Below are positions 12,701 to 23,940 of a DNA stretch of 64,000 nt, piece by piece. Under the pieces are notes generated by a model. That model searched no databases. It worked only from the letters and a program-made list of their open reading frames with translations, and had not been told where the DNA came from. The position numbers and the translations under genes were made by a program. This DNA is from Strigops habroptila (Eukaryota; Chordata; Aves; Psittaciformes; Psittacidae), in contig NC_044277.2 of the NCBI RefSeq assembly GCF_004027225.2, positions 137,449,057 through 137,513,056 of the forward strand. Reading direction: 5' to 3'. Each line of letters begins with the position of its first letter. Within the stretch, counting starts at the first letter, position 1.

Positions 12701-15516
12701 TCAGTCTCTCCTGCATTTTAAGTTTCTTACACAATTTTATGGCCTCCTGTATTTTCAGGCTTTGTCACATGTAGAATCCCTCACCAGGATCCACATAGAC
12801 ATACATCACTGCCTAAATTCTCACTCCTGTCTCCAGCCAACATGACCAGCAGATATACACTCTGCACCACAGCAGAATTCAAAATTGTATCAAGAAAGTT
12901 ATAACTACCATGGCTCTTATACCTTCATTCAAGTTACACAAGTGGTGTATCATGATACACAATATACTCAGTTTTTACTTCTGGAATGAGATTCAAGTAT
13001 TTCTACTATCTGCATGCAATACGAATCATGTTGCCAGTGGTTTTACAAGTCTTGGATATGATTTAAGCTAGCTTTATTACTTTAATTACTTAAAAGTACT
13101 TCAGTAGATTCCATGACTATCCCTTCTTTTACACAAGCTTTCTCACAGGATCAGGGAGATGATAGCGGTATTCTGGTATGAATGAATTGATAAGGTACTA
13201 ATTCTTTGCTGTTATTTCACTTGAGTGTAAACAGTTTTTATTGACCTTTGTGAGACAAATGGCTGCAAAATATGGTAACATTGCAATTCTTGGAATTGTT
13301 CCAGTTTCTGCATAAATATACCAGTTGGTCATTTGCTTAGTCTGTAGAATATGCACTGCCTCTTGCATAAGAAATCACAGAAATATTAATGTAAAACTAC
13401 TGTGTCTGTTAGCACATTATCATCACATTCTGAAGCTCTCAATAGATGATCTTTCTCACGTTCTTAGACAACCTTGACCTTCACTTTTTAGTGAGGTGAA
13501 TAATATTACATCACATATAAAGAGAACAGTGTAATCATCTTTTCTATTTGCAGTACTAAGTCAACAGTATTTGATACAATCAGCATGTGTCTTGATACTG
13601 AAGGCACATGGTGACAAGTCTAACTGAATGTAGTTATTTGGCTGTCATGAAATGCACCTTATGGTGATAAACTTCTGCCATAAAATTGGAAGACTATCAC
13701 ATAAACATGTTTCATGAAGAAATACACTAACAGAATTCACTGCTAGTTTATAGTTGGAAAACTGCATTCTGTTTATTGTGCTGCAATTTTTACAGTAAGT
13801 CAGGTTCCAAAACTCATTATGTTTTACAATGAAGTAATTACTGGGTGTTGATTCTTCTACTTCAACCAACAGGTCTATCTAATTAGTGCACAATAAATTG
13901 AAATACCATGATTAAGGATGTGTGAAAGGATACTAAGACTGGATGCAGCTTCAGTATGCTTAGAAGCAGGGGGAATTGCACAGCTGGTCCTCCAGAATGT
14001 GCCTGGGGTAGGTACCTCACAGGGCAATCCTCATGAGGAAACTTTCTCTGCCTTTGCACACTCTCCTCTGTAAACATGTCCTAATGCAGACACTACAACA
14101 AGGGTACCAAGTCAGTTCATTCCACATTTGTGTGCATTAAATCTTAAACTTGATACAAACCCAGCTTTTTCTTTTCACTACTTATCAGACATTTTATCTT
14201 TTAGATAAATTTCTTTTCCGTGTAATCTTAAAGGATATGGTGTTCATAACACTTACTGAAGGTTAGGCTATAAAACTACCGAAAACAATAGCTTCAATAA
14301 ACTCAGAGACATTCTCTTATCTGCAGCATAAGTCAGCCTCACTGAAGTGCAATGTTTCTAGCTTTGTATTTTATTGGTTATGGGAGATGTTCTGAGGCAC
14401 AAGGAGTGGGAAGGTTTCTCAGTCCTACTGAAAGTCAAAGAGAATTGGAGGCTTACCTTCTGTGCTTTTGAAGATCCCCATTGTGTGTCTGATCGACTGC
14501 CTGTGAATGAGATTTGAAACATGGGGTCATTCTTCTAACCGTTCTCCTATTATCAGTAACAGGATGTGGGTATGTCTGCACTTGTAAAACATTCCCCCAA
14601 AGAAATGGGACTTTATCTAAGAGAGGCTGTGGTCATCTGATGTTCTTAGGCTGCCCAGGTAAACAGTGGAACCAAAATGCTGTCCCAAGAATATTCTCAA
14701 AGTGAGGTATTTCTTAGTACATATTTGCCTTGCTCCACCTCGGAATCTGTAAATTTGACAGCATGAAGGGGTACCCTGGAATGGCAAAAGGAGGAAGAGA
14801 TTGATGCAAACTATGCTATAACTACTCGAGCAGCAAAGCAGCAACCTTTAGGCCACTGCAACTCACCAAAATGAAAACTAAATAAATCTCAGCTGCAGTT
14901 CACGTATCCGAAGAAGAGGAAATAAATAATCCAGATTTTTTTTTCTTCAAATCAGAATAGTTATCTTTCTCTCAAAATTATTTCATCTTTTCAGACCTCT
15001 TGCAGCCATTCACAACATTAGACAGCCGTATGATGATAAAGATAAAATTAATGCCTCACTTTTATGTTAATAATGCCTCAGGCCAATATTAACCAGTACT
15101 AGGTTAATTCAACAGGCAAAGAAAAATAATCACTAAGTGTCAAAAAAACAGGAAATGTTTTTACAGGCCCATTATATCTATACATTTGCTAACCTTGCCA
15201 GAGCTACTGAAGCAGAGCTCAGCAGAGGTGATTAATACAACTAAAATAATGTTTCTCCAGCTTAAGCTTTGACTTTATGTTATTACTCTTTTTTAAAAAG
15301 CAGATTCTATTAGATGAAATAAAGTTCTCTTTCTGATCTCAGAGAGACCAAGAAAGGTTTTTGTGGTCAAGTTAGGAAAAATTGAATCTTCACGTTGGCA
15401 ATAAATTGGAAAATCCAATTAATTCTGATGAACTAATAATAGGTTATTCCAAGATTTCTAGGAAGATTATTTTTCTTCAGCCTTTCATTCCTTTTATTGA
15501 TTCATACCCTGATATT
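9771..15516. other. Non-coding stretch with one GC-rich patch and pyrimidine-rich tract
   Basis: No gene is recognised. A pyrimidine-rich tract occupies about 11,625-11,760. A distinctly GC-richer patch with several CpGs lies at about 12,410-12,660 in otherwise AT-rich DNA, and contains the RFX-like palindrome listed separately. An open frame crosses that patch on the + strand (12,349-12,774) but looks composition-driven. A T-rich run occurs near 14,935. Confidence 0.5.
12562..12575. promoter_or_regulatory. RFX-type X-box palindrome (candidate)
   Basis: GTTGCCATGGCAAT matches the symmetric RFX-family site GTTGCCATGGCAAC at 13 of 14 positions. It lies in a local GC-rich patch (about 12,410-12,660). 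RFX factors bind such X-boxes in promoters and enhancers, for example of ciliary genes. No promoter or exon is evident here, so any function would be distal. A single motif match is weak evidence. Confidence 0.4.
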
Positions 15517-15745
15517 CATAGGATCATAAAATAGTTTGGGTTGGAAGGGAACTTTTTCAGGTCATCCAGTTCAACTCCCCTGTAATGAGCAGGGGCATCT
15601 TCAACTAGACCAGGTTGCTCAGAGCCCCATTCAACCCGACCTTGAATGTTTCCAGGGATGGGCATCTACCACCTTTCTGGACAATCTGCTCCACTGTTTC
15701 ACTGTTTCCCAAGGGGTCCTAATGACTTACACCTTGAAGAGCTGG
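15517..15745 (-). mobile_element. CR1 LINE, short 3'-end copy
   Basis: The + strand shows the reverse-complemented CR1 3' end: CATAGGATCATAAAATAG, then GTTGGAAGGGAAC, then GACCAGGTTGCTCAGAGCCC and the CCTTGAATGTTTCCAGGG block. It is truncated after about 230 bp. Its 3' region is most like the larger copy at 40.8 kb (shared AGACCAGGTTGCTCA and CCAGGGATGGG blocks), so both probably belong to one subfamily. Confidence 0.9.
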
Positions 15746-16534
15746 AAATTTGCTTTCTGAAAATTTAAGGTCCTGACTTTACTCTTTGCCTGACCCATAT
15801 CTCAGAACTGCGGACTCTACCAGTGCATGATCAAGATCACTTCCCATATTGTGAGACGAATAACCAGTGAGATAATACATCCATGCTGAAATGCTGCTTT
15901 TCCTTTTCTCTGCCCAAATTTGAAAAAAATGTATCAGTCTCTATTTTAAAAAATAGAAAAATCTGATGCGCTCTTATTCACAAAGTGGGCAAGCCCTTCA
16001 GTTTCATTCATGTCCTATAATGTACAATGAAAGAATTAGATGGGAAAAGTGTATGAAAAATTGCAGTACAAGACAGTACGACTACAGATAAGAGTTTTAG
16101 AAATATGAGATTGCCCTCATAGAACTGGGCATATTCACATGAAGAAACTCATTAGAAAATGACAGATAAACATCAGGGCAGAGATCACTGGGGAATTATG
16201 ATTAATGATCAGAGGAACAGGAAATTTATCAAGACATATAGGTGTTGTTGATCTCTTGAGATAGGGGATTCCTGGGTTGCTGTCTCTGCTTCACGAATTA
16301 TTTATGTGTTCTCATGTTATATGTCTTTCTGTTCTACTGTAGGTTTGAAGCATTCCCTATGGTTAGCCAGAAAAAATGAAACGCCAAGAGATTAAAAACA
16401 CTGCAGATATTAGAACAGTGGCTGGACAAGGACACATAAAACCATACATAAGTTAGGCATCAGAAAGTATTTTTTGTACATTTCCTACCACACCAGTGTA
16501 AAAGGCTTGACTAGGTAATGACACGAAAGCTTGG

Positions 16535-16578
16535 TTTGTTTGCTTGGGGTTTTTTGGTTTTGTTTTGTTTTTTTTAAG
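16535..16578. repeat. T/G-rich low-complexity tract
   Basis: A run of T with interspersed G (TTTGTTTG, GGGGTTTTTTGG, TTTTGTTTTG, then eight T). Simple low-complexity sequence. Confidence 0.8.
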
Positions 16579-16789
16579 TGGGCTTTAGAATTTCAGAAAG
16601 ATTTTTGTATTTTTGCTTTCAATTATTCCTTAGTCCTAGGAAATTAATTATAAATACAAAATGAATATACAGATAGGTCAGGACACAGTTTGAACATTTT
16701 AACTACAAGATTTTAAGATTGCTGAAGTCTAGACCTGATTAGAAATGAAAACCAAGTAAGATTAAAGGACCAAATCCCATCACGGTGGT

Positions 16790-17210
16790 AGATTAACTGC
16801 CCCAGGTGTTCCTTATGATGTACCATGATGTTTAATGAGTTCATTAATGACTTGGAAAGCTGAAAGGATAGCATGGCAACAAAGTTTGTTGAGCAGACTA
16901 AGTTGTATACATGTACAAGGACCCGAGATGACTGTAGAGAACATTAAGGAAACTTAAATAAGATAGCTGGAAAGTCATCGTGATAACAATGAGATTCAAA
17001 GTCAGGCTACACAGGAAAATAATCTGTTCAACCTGGAAAGCTCTAAGCTGATTATATCATCTAACGGAAACTGGGACATCACTGTACACAGATCAATGCC
17101 CAACTGCCGTCAAAAAAGCGAATCAGCTATGGGACTGTGCAGAGTTGTAGCAATCAAGAATGTGGAGATCATTGTAATGGCAGTACAAACAGAGACATAG
17201 CATGGTGGGG
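16790..17210 (+). mobile_element. Ancient CR1-type LINE fragment
   Basis: Recognisable decayed CR1 ORF2 blocks appear in order on the + strand: TTCATTAATGACTTGGAAA (about 16,840), ATAGCATGGCAACAAAGTTT (about 16,868) followed by a 'gatgacactaagttg'-like segment, then AACTGCCGTCAAAAAAGCGA (about 17,102) and an ATCATTGTAATGGCA segment near 17,170. These correspond to the DDTK and 'CAVKKANRM' parts of reverse transcriptase. The copy is heavily mutated with no long frame. Edges are approximate. Confidence 0.65.
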
Positions 17211-20200
17211 TATGTATCACCCCATCTCCAAATAGGTGCTAAGCAGGAAAGAAAAGAATTTCCTTGGAGATTATAGAAATCACTTACCTTCCAAATGAGA
17301 ATCTGTACCATAATGCACATTCTAGATCAGGCAGGCAGGGACCCACAGCTTGACCTTGTTTGTAAAGTAAAGGAGCCATTCAGTACAGCTAAGGAGCAGA
17401 AAGCTCAGTACTTTTTAAATCCATTTCAGCCGTGAAATTCACTGACATGGGAAATCATTGAGACTAAGAATTCAGTAAGATAAAACAGGACTGAACAATC
17501 ATAGAGATATCAAGAATGTGTAGACCCATCATAATTACTGATTTTTAAAATTATAAATAGCTATTATGTAATACTGACTGGCCATCAAGTTTTTATAACT
17601 TCCTCTGAAGCTTAGGGTACTAGACATACTATTTGGACAGCAGAAGCCGTCTTTCTGGAAGAAAAATAACTGTTACAGCTGAAACCAGTACGGTCACGCC
17701 ATAACATCATAGTAATAATAACAATAAAAACATATTGAGCTAATCTTTAAAATTACTGACCTAATCTTTAAAATCCACTTCTGTGCTTACACCTATCTGA
17801 ACACAAACAGAATACTACCTCCTCTCAGCAGACATCCCCCTTAACTCTAAGTTCAGTCAGAGGACAAACCATCTAATATTTTCTTTTGTGACTTCATATT
17901 TTCTAAAATTTTTTTTTTTGGCCAAGGATGATCCCTTTCCCCATATCAATGCCAATATTTAAAAAAAACCCACAACCCAACAAAAAAGTGCTTTTGACTA
18001 GAACAAAGAGCTACATAAACCTGTTCTGATTTGAGGAATTACTTCTTCCCAGCCATCTCAGTCAGAAAGACAACCCCCATGCCATCCCCTGATGTGCCCA
18101 TGGACTTCTCTACAGGGCAGGAGTGCTTTGGCCAGGCGGTGGGGCTCATGAGGGTGCAGGGCAATGGGGCCAATGACCAGGCCCACAGAAAGCAGGCTAC
18201 CAGGTATCCTTACAAAATTTACAACTGGGGGAGGGGTGGGGCAGGGGGGGGAATATTGACAGAGAAGCTTTTAATGCCCTGGCATAACGTGCCATCTGCT
18301 ATAACTGGGTCTCAAGGTGCTCATCATTAATCATTAAATTCACATGTGCAAAAACAGGGCGTTGTTGGCCTGGGGGAAGCAGAAGGGTGGTGGCTCCTGG
18401 GAAGGGCGTGAGCACAGTGTCATCTCTCCTCCTAGCCACAGCCTGCATCACCACATTTCCAAATGTGGAAAAAGGTTTCCAGTACCACTTTGCTGAATGT
18501 AGGTCCCATGAATGCTGAGGTGAGGAGAGACGCTGTGTCAGGGGAGCAGTGTGTTCTCTGTATTGTACCTTGTTGGTTGGGTTGACATAGCTACTTCCTT
18601 GACCTGCTCTGACTTGTCAGAAGCATGAAAGTGTCTTCTGTTTGCATCTCAGAAAAAGATGCACGGCTGAATCAAGGAATGGCTGTGTAAATAATTTTGG
18701 TTCTTATGATTTGAGTCCTAAAAGGTCTTAAACTGTCAGATTTATTGTCTATTCAATTTTATGACTTTTAGTTGTATTTATTCTCCGATGTTTACCATCA
18801 AATGTCTCTACATGAGCTTGGATCTGCGGGCATTCATATTGCTAAATCATTTTTTAAGCTTGAGATGTAGCTTCTGTTCAACATCAATCCCCTGAGATAC
18901 ACCATTAACATGAATCATTTCTGAAAGTATGCCATGCAATATGAACTTCGTGTTGAGTCAATCACTCACTCTCAATGAAAGAAGTGATGACCTTCATAGA
19001 AGCAGCGTATCACAGCTAAACATCCCCAGACCCTCTTCTCCTCTGTCAGTCGTGGCTGCTTTTGGAGCTCATGCAGACTTAATCATAGCACAAAAATAGG
19101 CCAAAGACTGTTTTCCTTTATGTGGTTAGGTCAGCAGAGCTTTAAATAAAGGACTGACAACAACCTGAGGCCTTTACTGAGTCACAAAGACCACTTTATT
19201 ACTTGAATGCTGGTTTCACAGAGGACTTAAAGAAAATATAAGTTGTACTTTAGTTACTCTGTTCCAACTTCCTCGGTGCCCCTCAAGTGAAATCTTTTTT
19301 AGAAGTGCTGGCTTCTCAGCAGATATTACAGCAACAGATGCTTTTCGGTCCTCTTAGGATACAGGCCTAGATTTGCAGAAGTATTGGGGCATCTCCCTCT
19401 ACTGATTCTGTGAATCCAGACCCGTAGGCCTGGATCCTGCAGATCTGAACTTGCAACAAGGGATGAAAGCATAAATTGATCAGTCTATTAATTTGATGAG
19501 TGTTTAACTGACTTGTGCTTTAGCACAGCTCCATTTGTAAGAGTAGATGCTATTATATGTTTGCACTTATTCCTGTACAACTACTGTACAAGTAGATTGG
19601 GTGAAAAAAATAGTTCTGTTGTTAAAAGATTTTATAACTGGTTCTGTTTTGGGTGTCCTTTGGGATTTAGGATTTTTCACTCGCCCTTCCAGTACACTGG
19701 CTCCTTCTTCTGTAAATTAGCCTAATTGTATGTTCCTGCTTTATAAAATCAGTGGGAGGCCTGGTTCAGCCTGCTTCATTCATGAATGATTTAAAGAGCT
19801 TGGAGATTACTAGATATAAAGGGGCATAAAAGGGAAGTTAAATTCAAGAGAGAGATTCTAAAGAAAAAATAAAATAAAATAGTATCAGTTCCATGCACTT
19901 TCACAAAGTTATTTTTCACCACTCCTCACATGCTACATTCTGCAATATAAAATATTACAGATATTTTCTTTTTCTTTTGGTAAGCAGACAGAGTTCGGGG
20001 ACACTCTTATCCATTTGCGAATATGTCATTTTCTTCTGAAAAGAATTTGATTTATAAGAGCAATTATCTTCTTCCTAAGCAGTATTTCTGCTGCTGAAAT
20101 ACCATATTTTAACTAACATAAATACTTTAGCAAGACTAAATATGCAGATCGTATTGGTCTAAGTTCACATTTGCTCTTAATTTCAAAATCCACCAGTCAT

Positions 20201-22834
20201 TGCAAATGCTTTCTAGATTCCCATCTTTGAATGAAAAAACCCCAATGTTCACGCCCAAGATTTGGCCAATGTATACAGGATATTCTCAGCAGAAGTAAGA
20301 ACTATTCACCTCACATCCCTTCAGTTGTGTCTTTTGGCCAGTATGGAATACTAGCCATGTCATTTGAAATAATTCAGGGGAAGACAAAAAATTCCAAAAA
20401 GGCAATTACTGGGTACCTTCCCCATACAAAAAGTTTCATCTTTGCTCCTTTTGTTGATTTCTCTGACACAATGTAAGAGTTTTGCAGTTCCAAATTTGAG
20501 AAAATATATTGTTTATGTAGCTCTGAAAAATCCTGTTAGTTGCATAGTTGGATAAGAAGCTAATATTCATGCAAAATCCTGCTGCTGACAATTAGACAAA
20601 CACTAATATCCAGAACTGCATTTGGGAGCATATTTTTGTATAGTATGTCTGATGTACTAGTGAGAAAAAAATGAGATGGATGACAAAGAAAAATCATTGA
20701 CATAGTATTTAAAGAGTAATGAATCGAGTGTTGTTTCCAGTAAGAAATGCCATGCCCAAAGGTAGTGATTTAGAATTCAGAATGTTATCCTCCTCATTTC
20801 TCACTGTGCAGGGCGAGCCAATGTATAGATATGTCCCACTGTCATACACACTGCAATTTGATTTTTTCCTAGTAGATATTGAAATGAAGGAATATCCTTT
20901 CTGCATGATAACTTAGGACTGTGGCATTTAAAGGTCACCATGAAAAGCATCTTCCAGACGCCTGCTATCAACAGCAGCCTCTCAGAGTATTGACTGATAA
21001 TGATTATGTATTGTTAAAACCATTTTCTGTCAAAGAGATATAAATGTTTTTCATATTGTTTCCTGCTTCTCGGAAAAATAGAAAAAGATAAGATTTTCAG
21101 TATTTATTCTACTGTCTGCTCATGGATGTGAACAGCCCCTTCAGAGTTTAATCTTTATAGCAATATTTTCTTTATAGATATTACAACCTTGAGTTGAGAT
21201 TTTAACATCAAATACAGTAAATTTTAGTGTTCAGAACTGACAACAATGATAATAACAAAACATCCCTAAGGCTGTGTGGCAGCAAAGAATAGTTTTTAAA
21301 TTAACAAAATACATAACAAATCATCACAGACAATTGTCTCCTTCAATTTCTTGAGCCTTTGTCATCATATTTTCAGATTGCCCATTGAAACGAAGAGGAA
21401 AGACAGGGTAGCTAACAGCTAGTTTTAGGTGAAAACAAAAACTGAAACATAGTCCAATGTAGGGAGACACTGATTTACTGTTATGTTGGAGGTTGTCTGG
21501 TTCCCAGAGAACATCTTTGATCTTTTGGCCATCACAAACATTATGGAACCTGTAGGTGTAATTGCTACTTTCAAGCCAGGTTAAAACAGGGAACAGTCGC
21601 ATTCCTTTTTGGAAGAGTATAAGGCTGTGTCCCAATCCCAAAGCAGCGCACAAGGCTGGGATAAGCACTGAGCTGAGGGTTAAGGGGGTGTTTTGGCATT
21701 GCTTTTTTTGCCACAGACAAGAGATTCTTGCTTCCCTTTGCTCCTGTTTGTTTCTGCTCTTCCTCATGTTTTACCATCCCAATCCCAAGTTGTGCTGCAA
21801 GGCTGTGTGCTAAGGCAAAGCCACAAAACAATCCAGTTGTGGTGGTTTTTAATTTATTCTTCTATTTATTTAATTAAAAAGGCTTGTCAGTGATCATGGT
21901 TACACTGTGATCCCACAAACATTTGCACTGGTACTTCAGAGGGGACTAACTGCAGTGTAGGGAGGGCTAAAGCAGGGGAGAGAAATGAGTAAAAACAGGC
22001 AGAGAGCGGAAAGATCTTTTTAAACTGTCTGTGTTGCTGGAGAAAATATCCATGGAATGACACACTTAAGAGTTTTCCCTGGGGTCTGAATGGAAATACA
22101 GAGACTGAGTGTTGTTCTGATATATTTGTAAATATTTGTGAGTCAGATGCACCACAAAGGCATCAGGAAAGCCCAGAGGATAGCAAAGGAATCATGGTAG
22201 AATGGCTAAGGGACAGTTTTTCAGGGCTAGATACTGAGTAGAAAAATTTGGAATTATGATTAGGGATTATGAGCAGTCTCCTGTTGCCTGATTCCTAATG
22301 TGTTCAGGCAAGCAAGAATTGATGTCTATTCTCTGAGGATAAACAGAAATATGAGGCAAATTTCTAATTATGTTTTATTTCATCTGCTGCTGGAAACAAC
22401 TCACGAAACTCAGAGAATTTAATAGCTACTTAGCCTAAAAGATTAGCAGTATTACACACAGCAGAACTGACAAAGAAAGCACGACTAGACCAAGGAATTA
22501 GCTTCATTATTAATTACAATAATTATTTATGATGGGTTTGTTAAGCAGTGACAGTGCACTTAGGACTGTATACAGCCGAACCAAATGCCTGAAGGACCAT
22601 ATGATGACAAGCAGGTGCTGACCATCTGCATCTCATGTCTTTGGTGGATATTGAAAGAGTTGACAAGAGGATCTAAGCTGAAAAGGAAACTGTTCATATC
22701 CTTGTAGAGGATGCTTAAGCTCTTGAAATACTTACATTGTCATAATACCTAACTGTTACAAAGTTTGAATGCTTTCTAATAATTTATTCTTACAAACAGG
22801 AAGCAAGAGAGTAATAGCTGTATTAATAAAAGGG
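17211..22834. other. Non-coding stretch with a G-rich patch, no gene recognised
   Basis: AT-rich sequence with a GC-richer patch at about 18,050-18,450 that includes a G-quadruplex-like run. TAAT-type homeodomain cores occur just after it (about 18,320-18,340). The longest frame (minus strand, 21,324-21,767, 147 codons) overlaps several frames on the other strand and has no known domain, so I do not call it a gene. Confidence 0.5.
18227..18251 (+). repeat. G-rich run with G-quadruplex potential
   Basis: Four runs of four or more G separated by 1-2 bases (G5-A-G4-T-G4-CA-G8), which fits the G-quadruplex sequence rule on the + strand. It lies inside a GC-richer patch. No adjacent promoter is seen. 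Confidence 0.7.
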
Positions 22835-23411
22835 ACAGAGAGATCTTCAGGACTAGGGCAGGGATCATCCCCCTGTATTTGGCACTGGTGAGGCTGCACC
22901 TCGAATCCTGTGATCAGTTTTGGGCCCTCACGATAAGAGAGACATTTTGGTGCTGGAGCAGGCCCAAAGAAGGGCAATAACTCCAGTGAAGAGTTTAGAG
23001 AACGGTCTAGAGAACAAGTATTGTGAGAATTGGCTGAGGGAACTGGGGCTGTTTAGCCCGGAGGCTCAGGGGGGACCTTATCACACTCTACAACTACCTG
23101 AAGGGAGGTTGTAGTGATGTATCAGTCTGTTTTCCCAAGTAACAAGCATAGGACAAGGGGAAACAGCCTCATGTTGCACCAGGGGAGGTTTAGACTGGAT
23201 ATTAGGAAAAATTTCTTCACAGAGAGGGTTGTCAAGCATTGGAACAGGGTGCCCAGAGAAGTGGTTGAGTCACTATCCCTGGAACTATTTAAAAGGCATG
23301 TAGATGTGTAACTTAAGGACACAGTTTAGTGGTGGACTTGGCAGTGCTAGGTTAATGGTTGGACTCCACTATCTTAAAGGTCTTTTATCACCTAAATGAT
23401 TCTATGATTCA
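22835..23411 (+). mobile_element. CR1 LINE, 5'-truncated copy with intact 3' terminus
   Basis: This + strand copy runs from the late ORF2 region ('GLVRLHLES..QFWA'-like, about 22,880-22,920) to the 3' end, where it finishes with ATTCTATGATTC at 23,400-23,411. Translation gives [20 protein letters not shown] and [18 protein letters not shown] from 23,190 to 23,310, the usual C-terminus of CR1 ORF2, although upstream frames are broken by stops and shifts. The 3' UTR block (CTTGGCAGTGCTAGGTTAAT) matches in reverse the short copy at 60.3 kb, so the two are probably the same subfamily. Confidence 0.93.
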
Positions 23412-23471
23412 AAGGAATGAGAAGCCTGAGGTTTAAACCTAACTCCCCGCAGTTGTAATAAGTTCAGATCA

Positions 23472-23570
23472 GTTTCCCCTTTTTAGCTGAGATCTCTTCA
23501 TTCTTGTTCCCTCCTGCATTACACCATCCCCTTCCAATCTTCCTCCTTTTCCACAGTCCCTTTCAATGAG
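23472..23570. repeat. Pyrimidine-rich tract
   Basis: The + strand is dominated by C and T (CCCTTTTT, CCCTCCTG, CCTCCTTTTCC). Low complexity, with no further role visible. Confidence 0.5.
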
Positions 23571-23774
23571 CTACCCATCTGCTTGCCCAGGATTGCTGTT
23601 GCTGTGCTGTAACTCATCTCTAGCACTGTTGTGTAGGAAGCTGCTTTTCATTTATTGGAAACCAGTGGTATATCTAATAAATTTCCTAATTTACTCCTTA
23701 TACAGGGTACACAGATTTTTCTAAACACTAGGGTCATGACAACATTTCTTAACAGATTAACATAGGTAAGCTTT

Positions 23775-23940
23775 TGGAAGACTTGATACTGAAGGAGGGA
23801 TTTGAATCATACCTGACAAATTTGGTGGCCTTCTACAGTGGGGCTACAGCACTGGTGGATAAGGGAAAAGCGACTGCCATCATCTACCTGGACTTGTGCA
23901 AGGCATTTGATGCTGTCCCACAAAACAAAAGTTGTATTTA
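23775..23940 (+). mobile_element. Internal CR1 LINE fragment (reverse-transcriptase core)
   Basis: Translation on the + strand gives TNLVAFYSGATALVDKGKAT followed by IIYLDLCKAFDAVPQN. This is the CR1 reverse-transcriptase segment with the hallmark 'YLDxxKAFDxVP' motif. Both ends are truncated and no CR1 3' terminus follows, so this is a remnant of a separate, older copy and not part of the element ending at 23,411, whose sequence corresponds to a region further 3' in the CR1 consensus. Confidence 0.87.

Noticed and set aside
12349..12774. 141-codon + strand frame across the GC patch
   Set aside because: Length is explained by the local GC content; the product is Ser/Pro/Gly-rich without a domain.
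21324..21767. 147-codon minus-strand open frame
   Set aside because: Overlapped by open frames on the other strand, with no known motif and no splice or promoter context.
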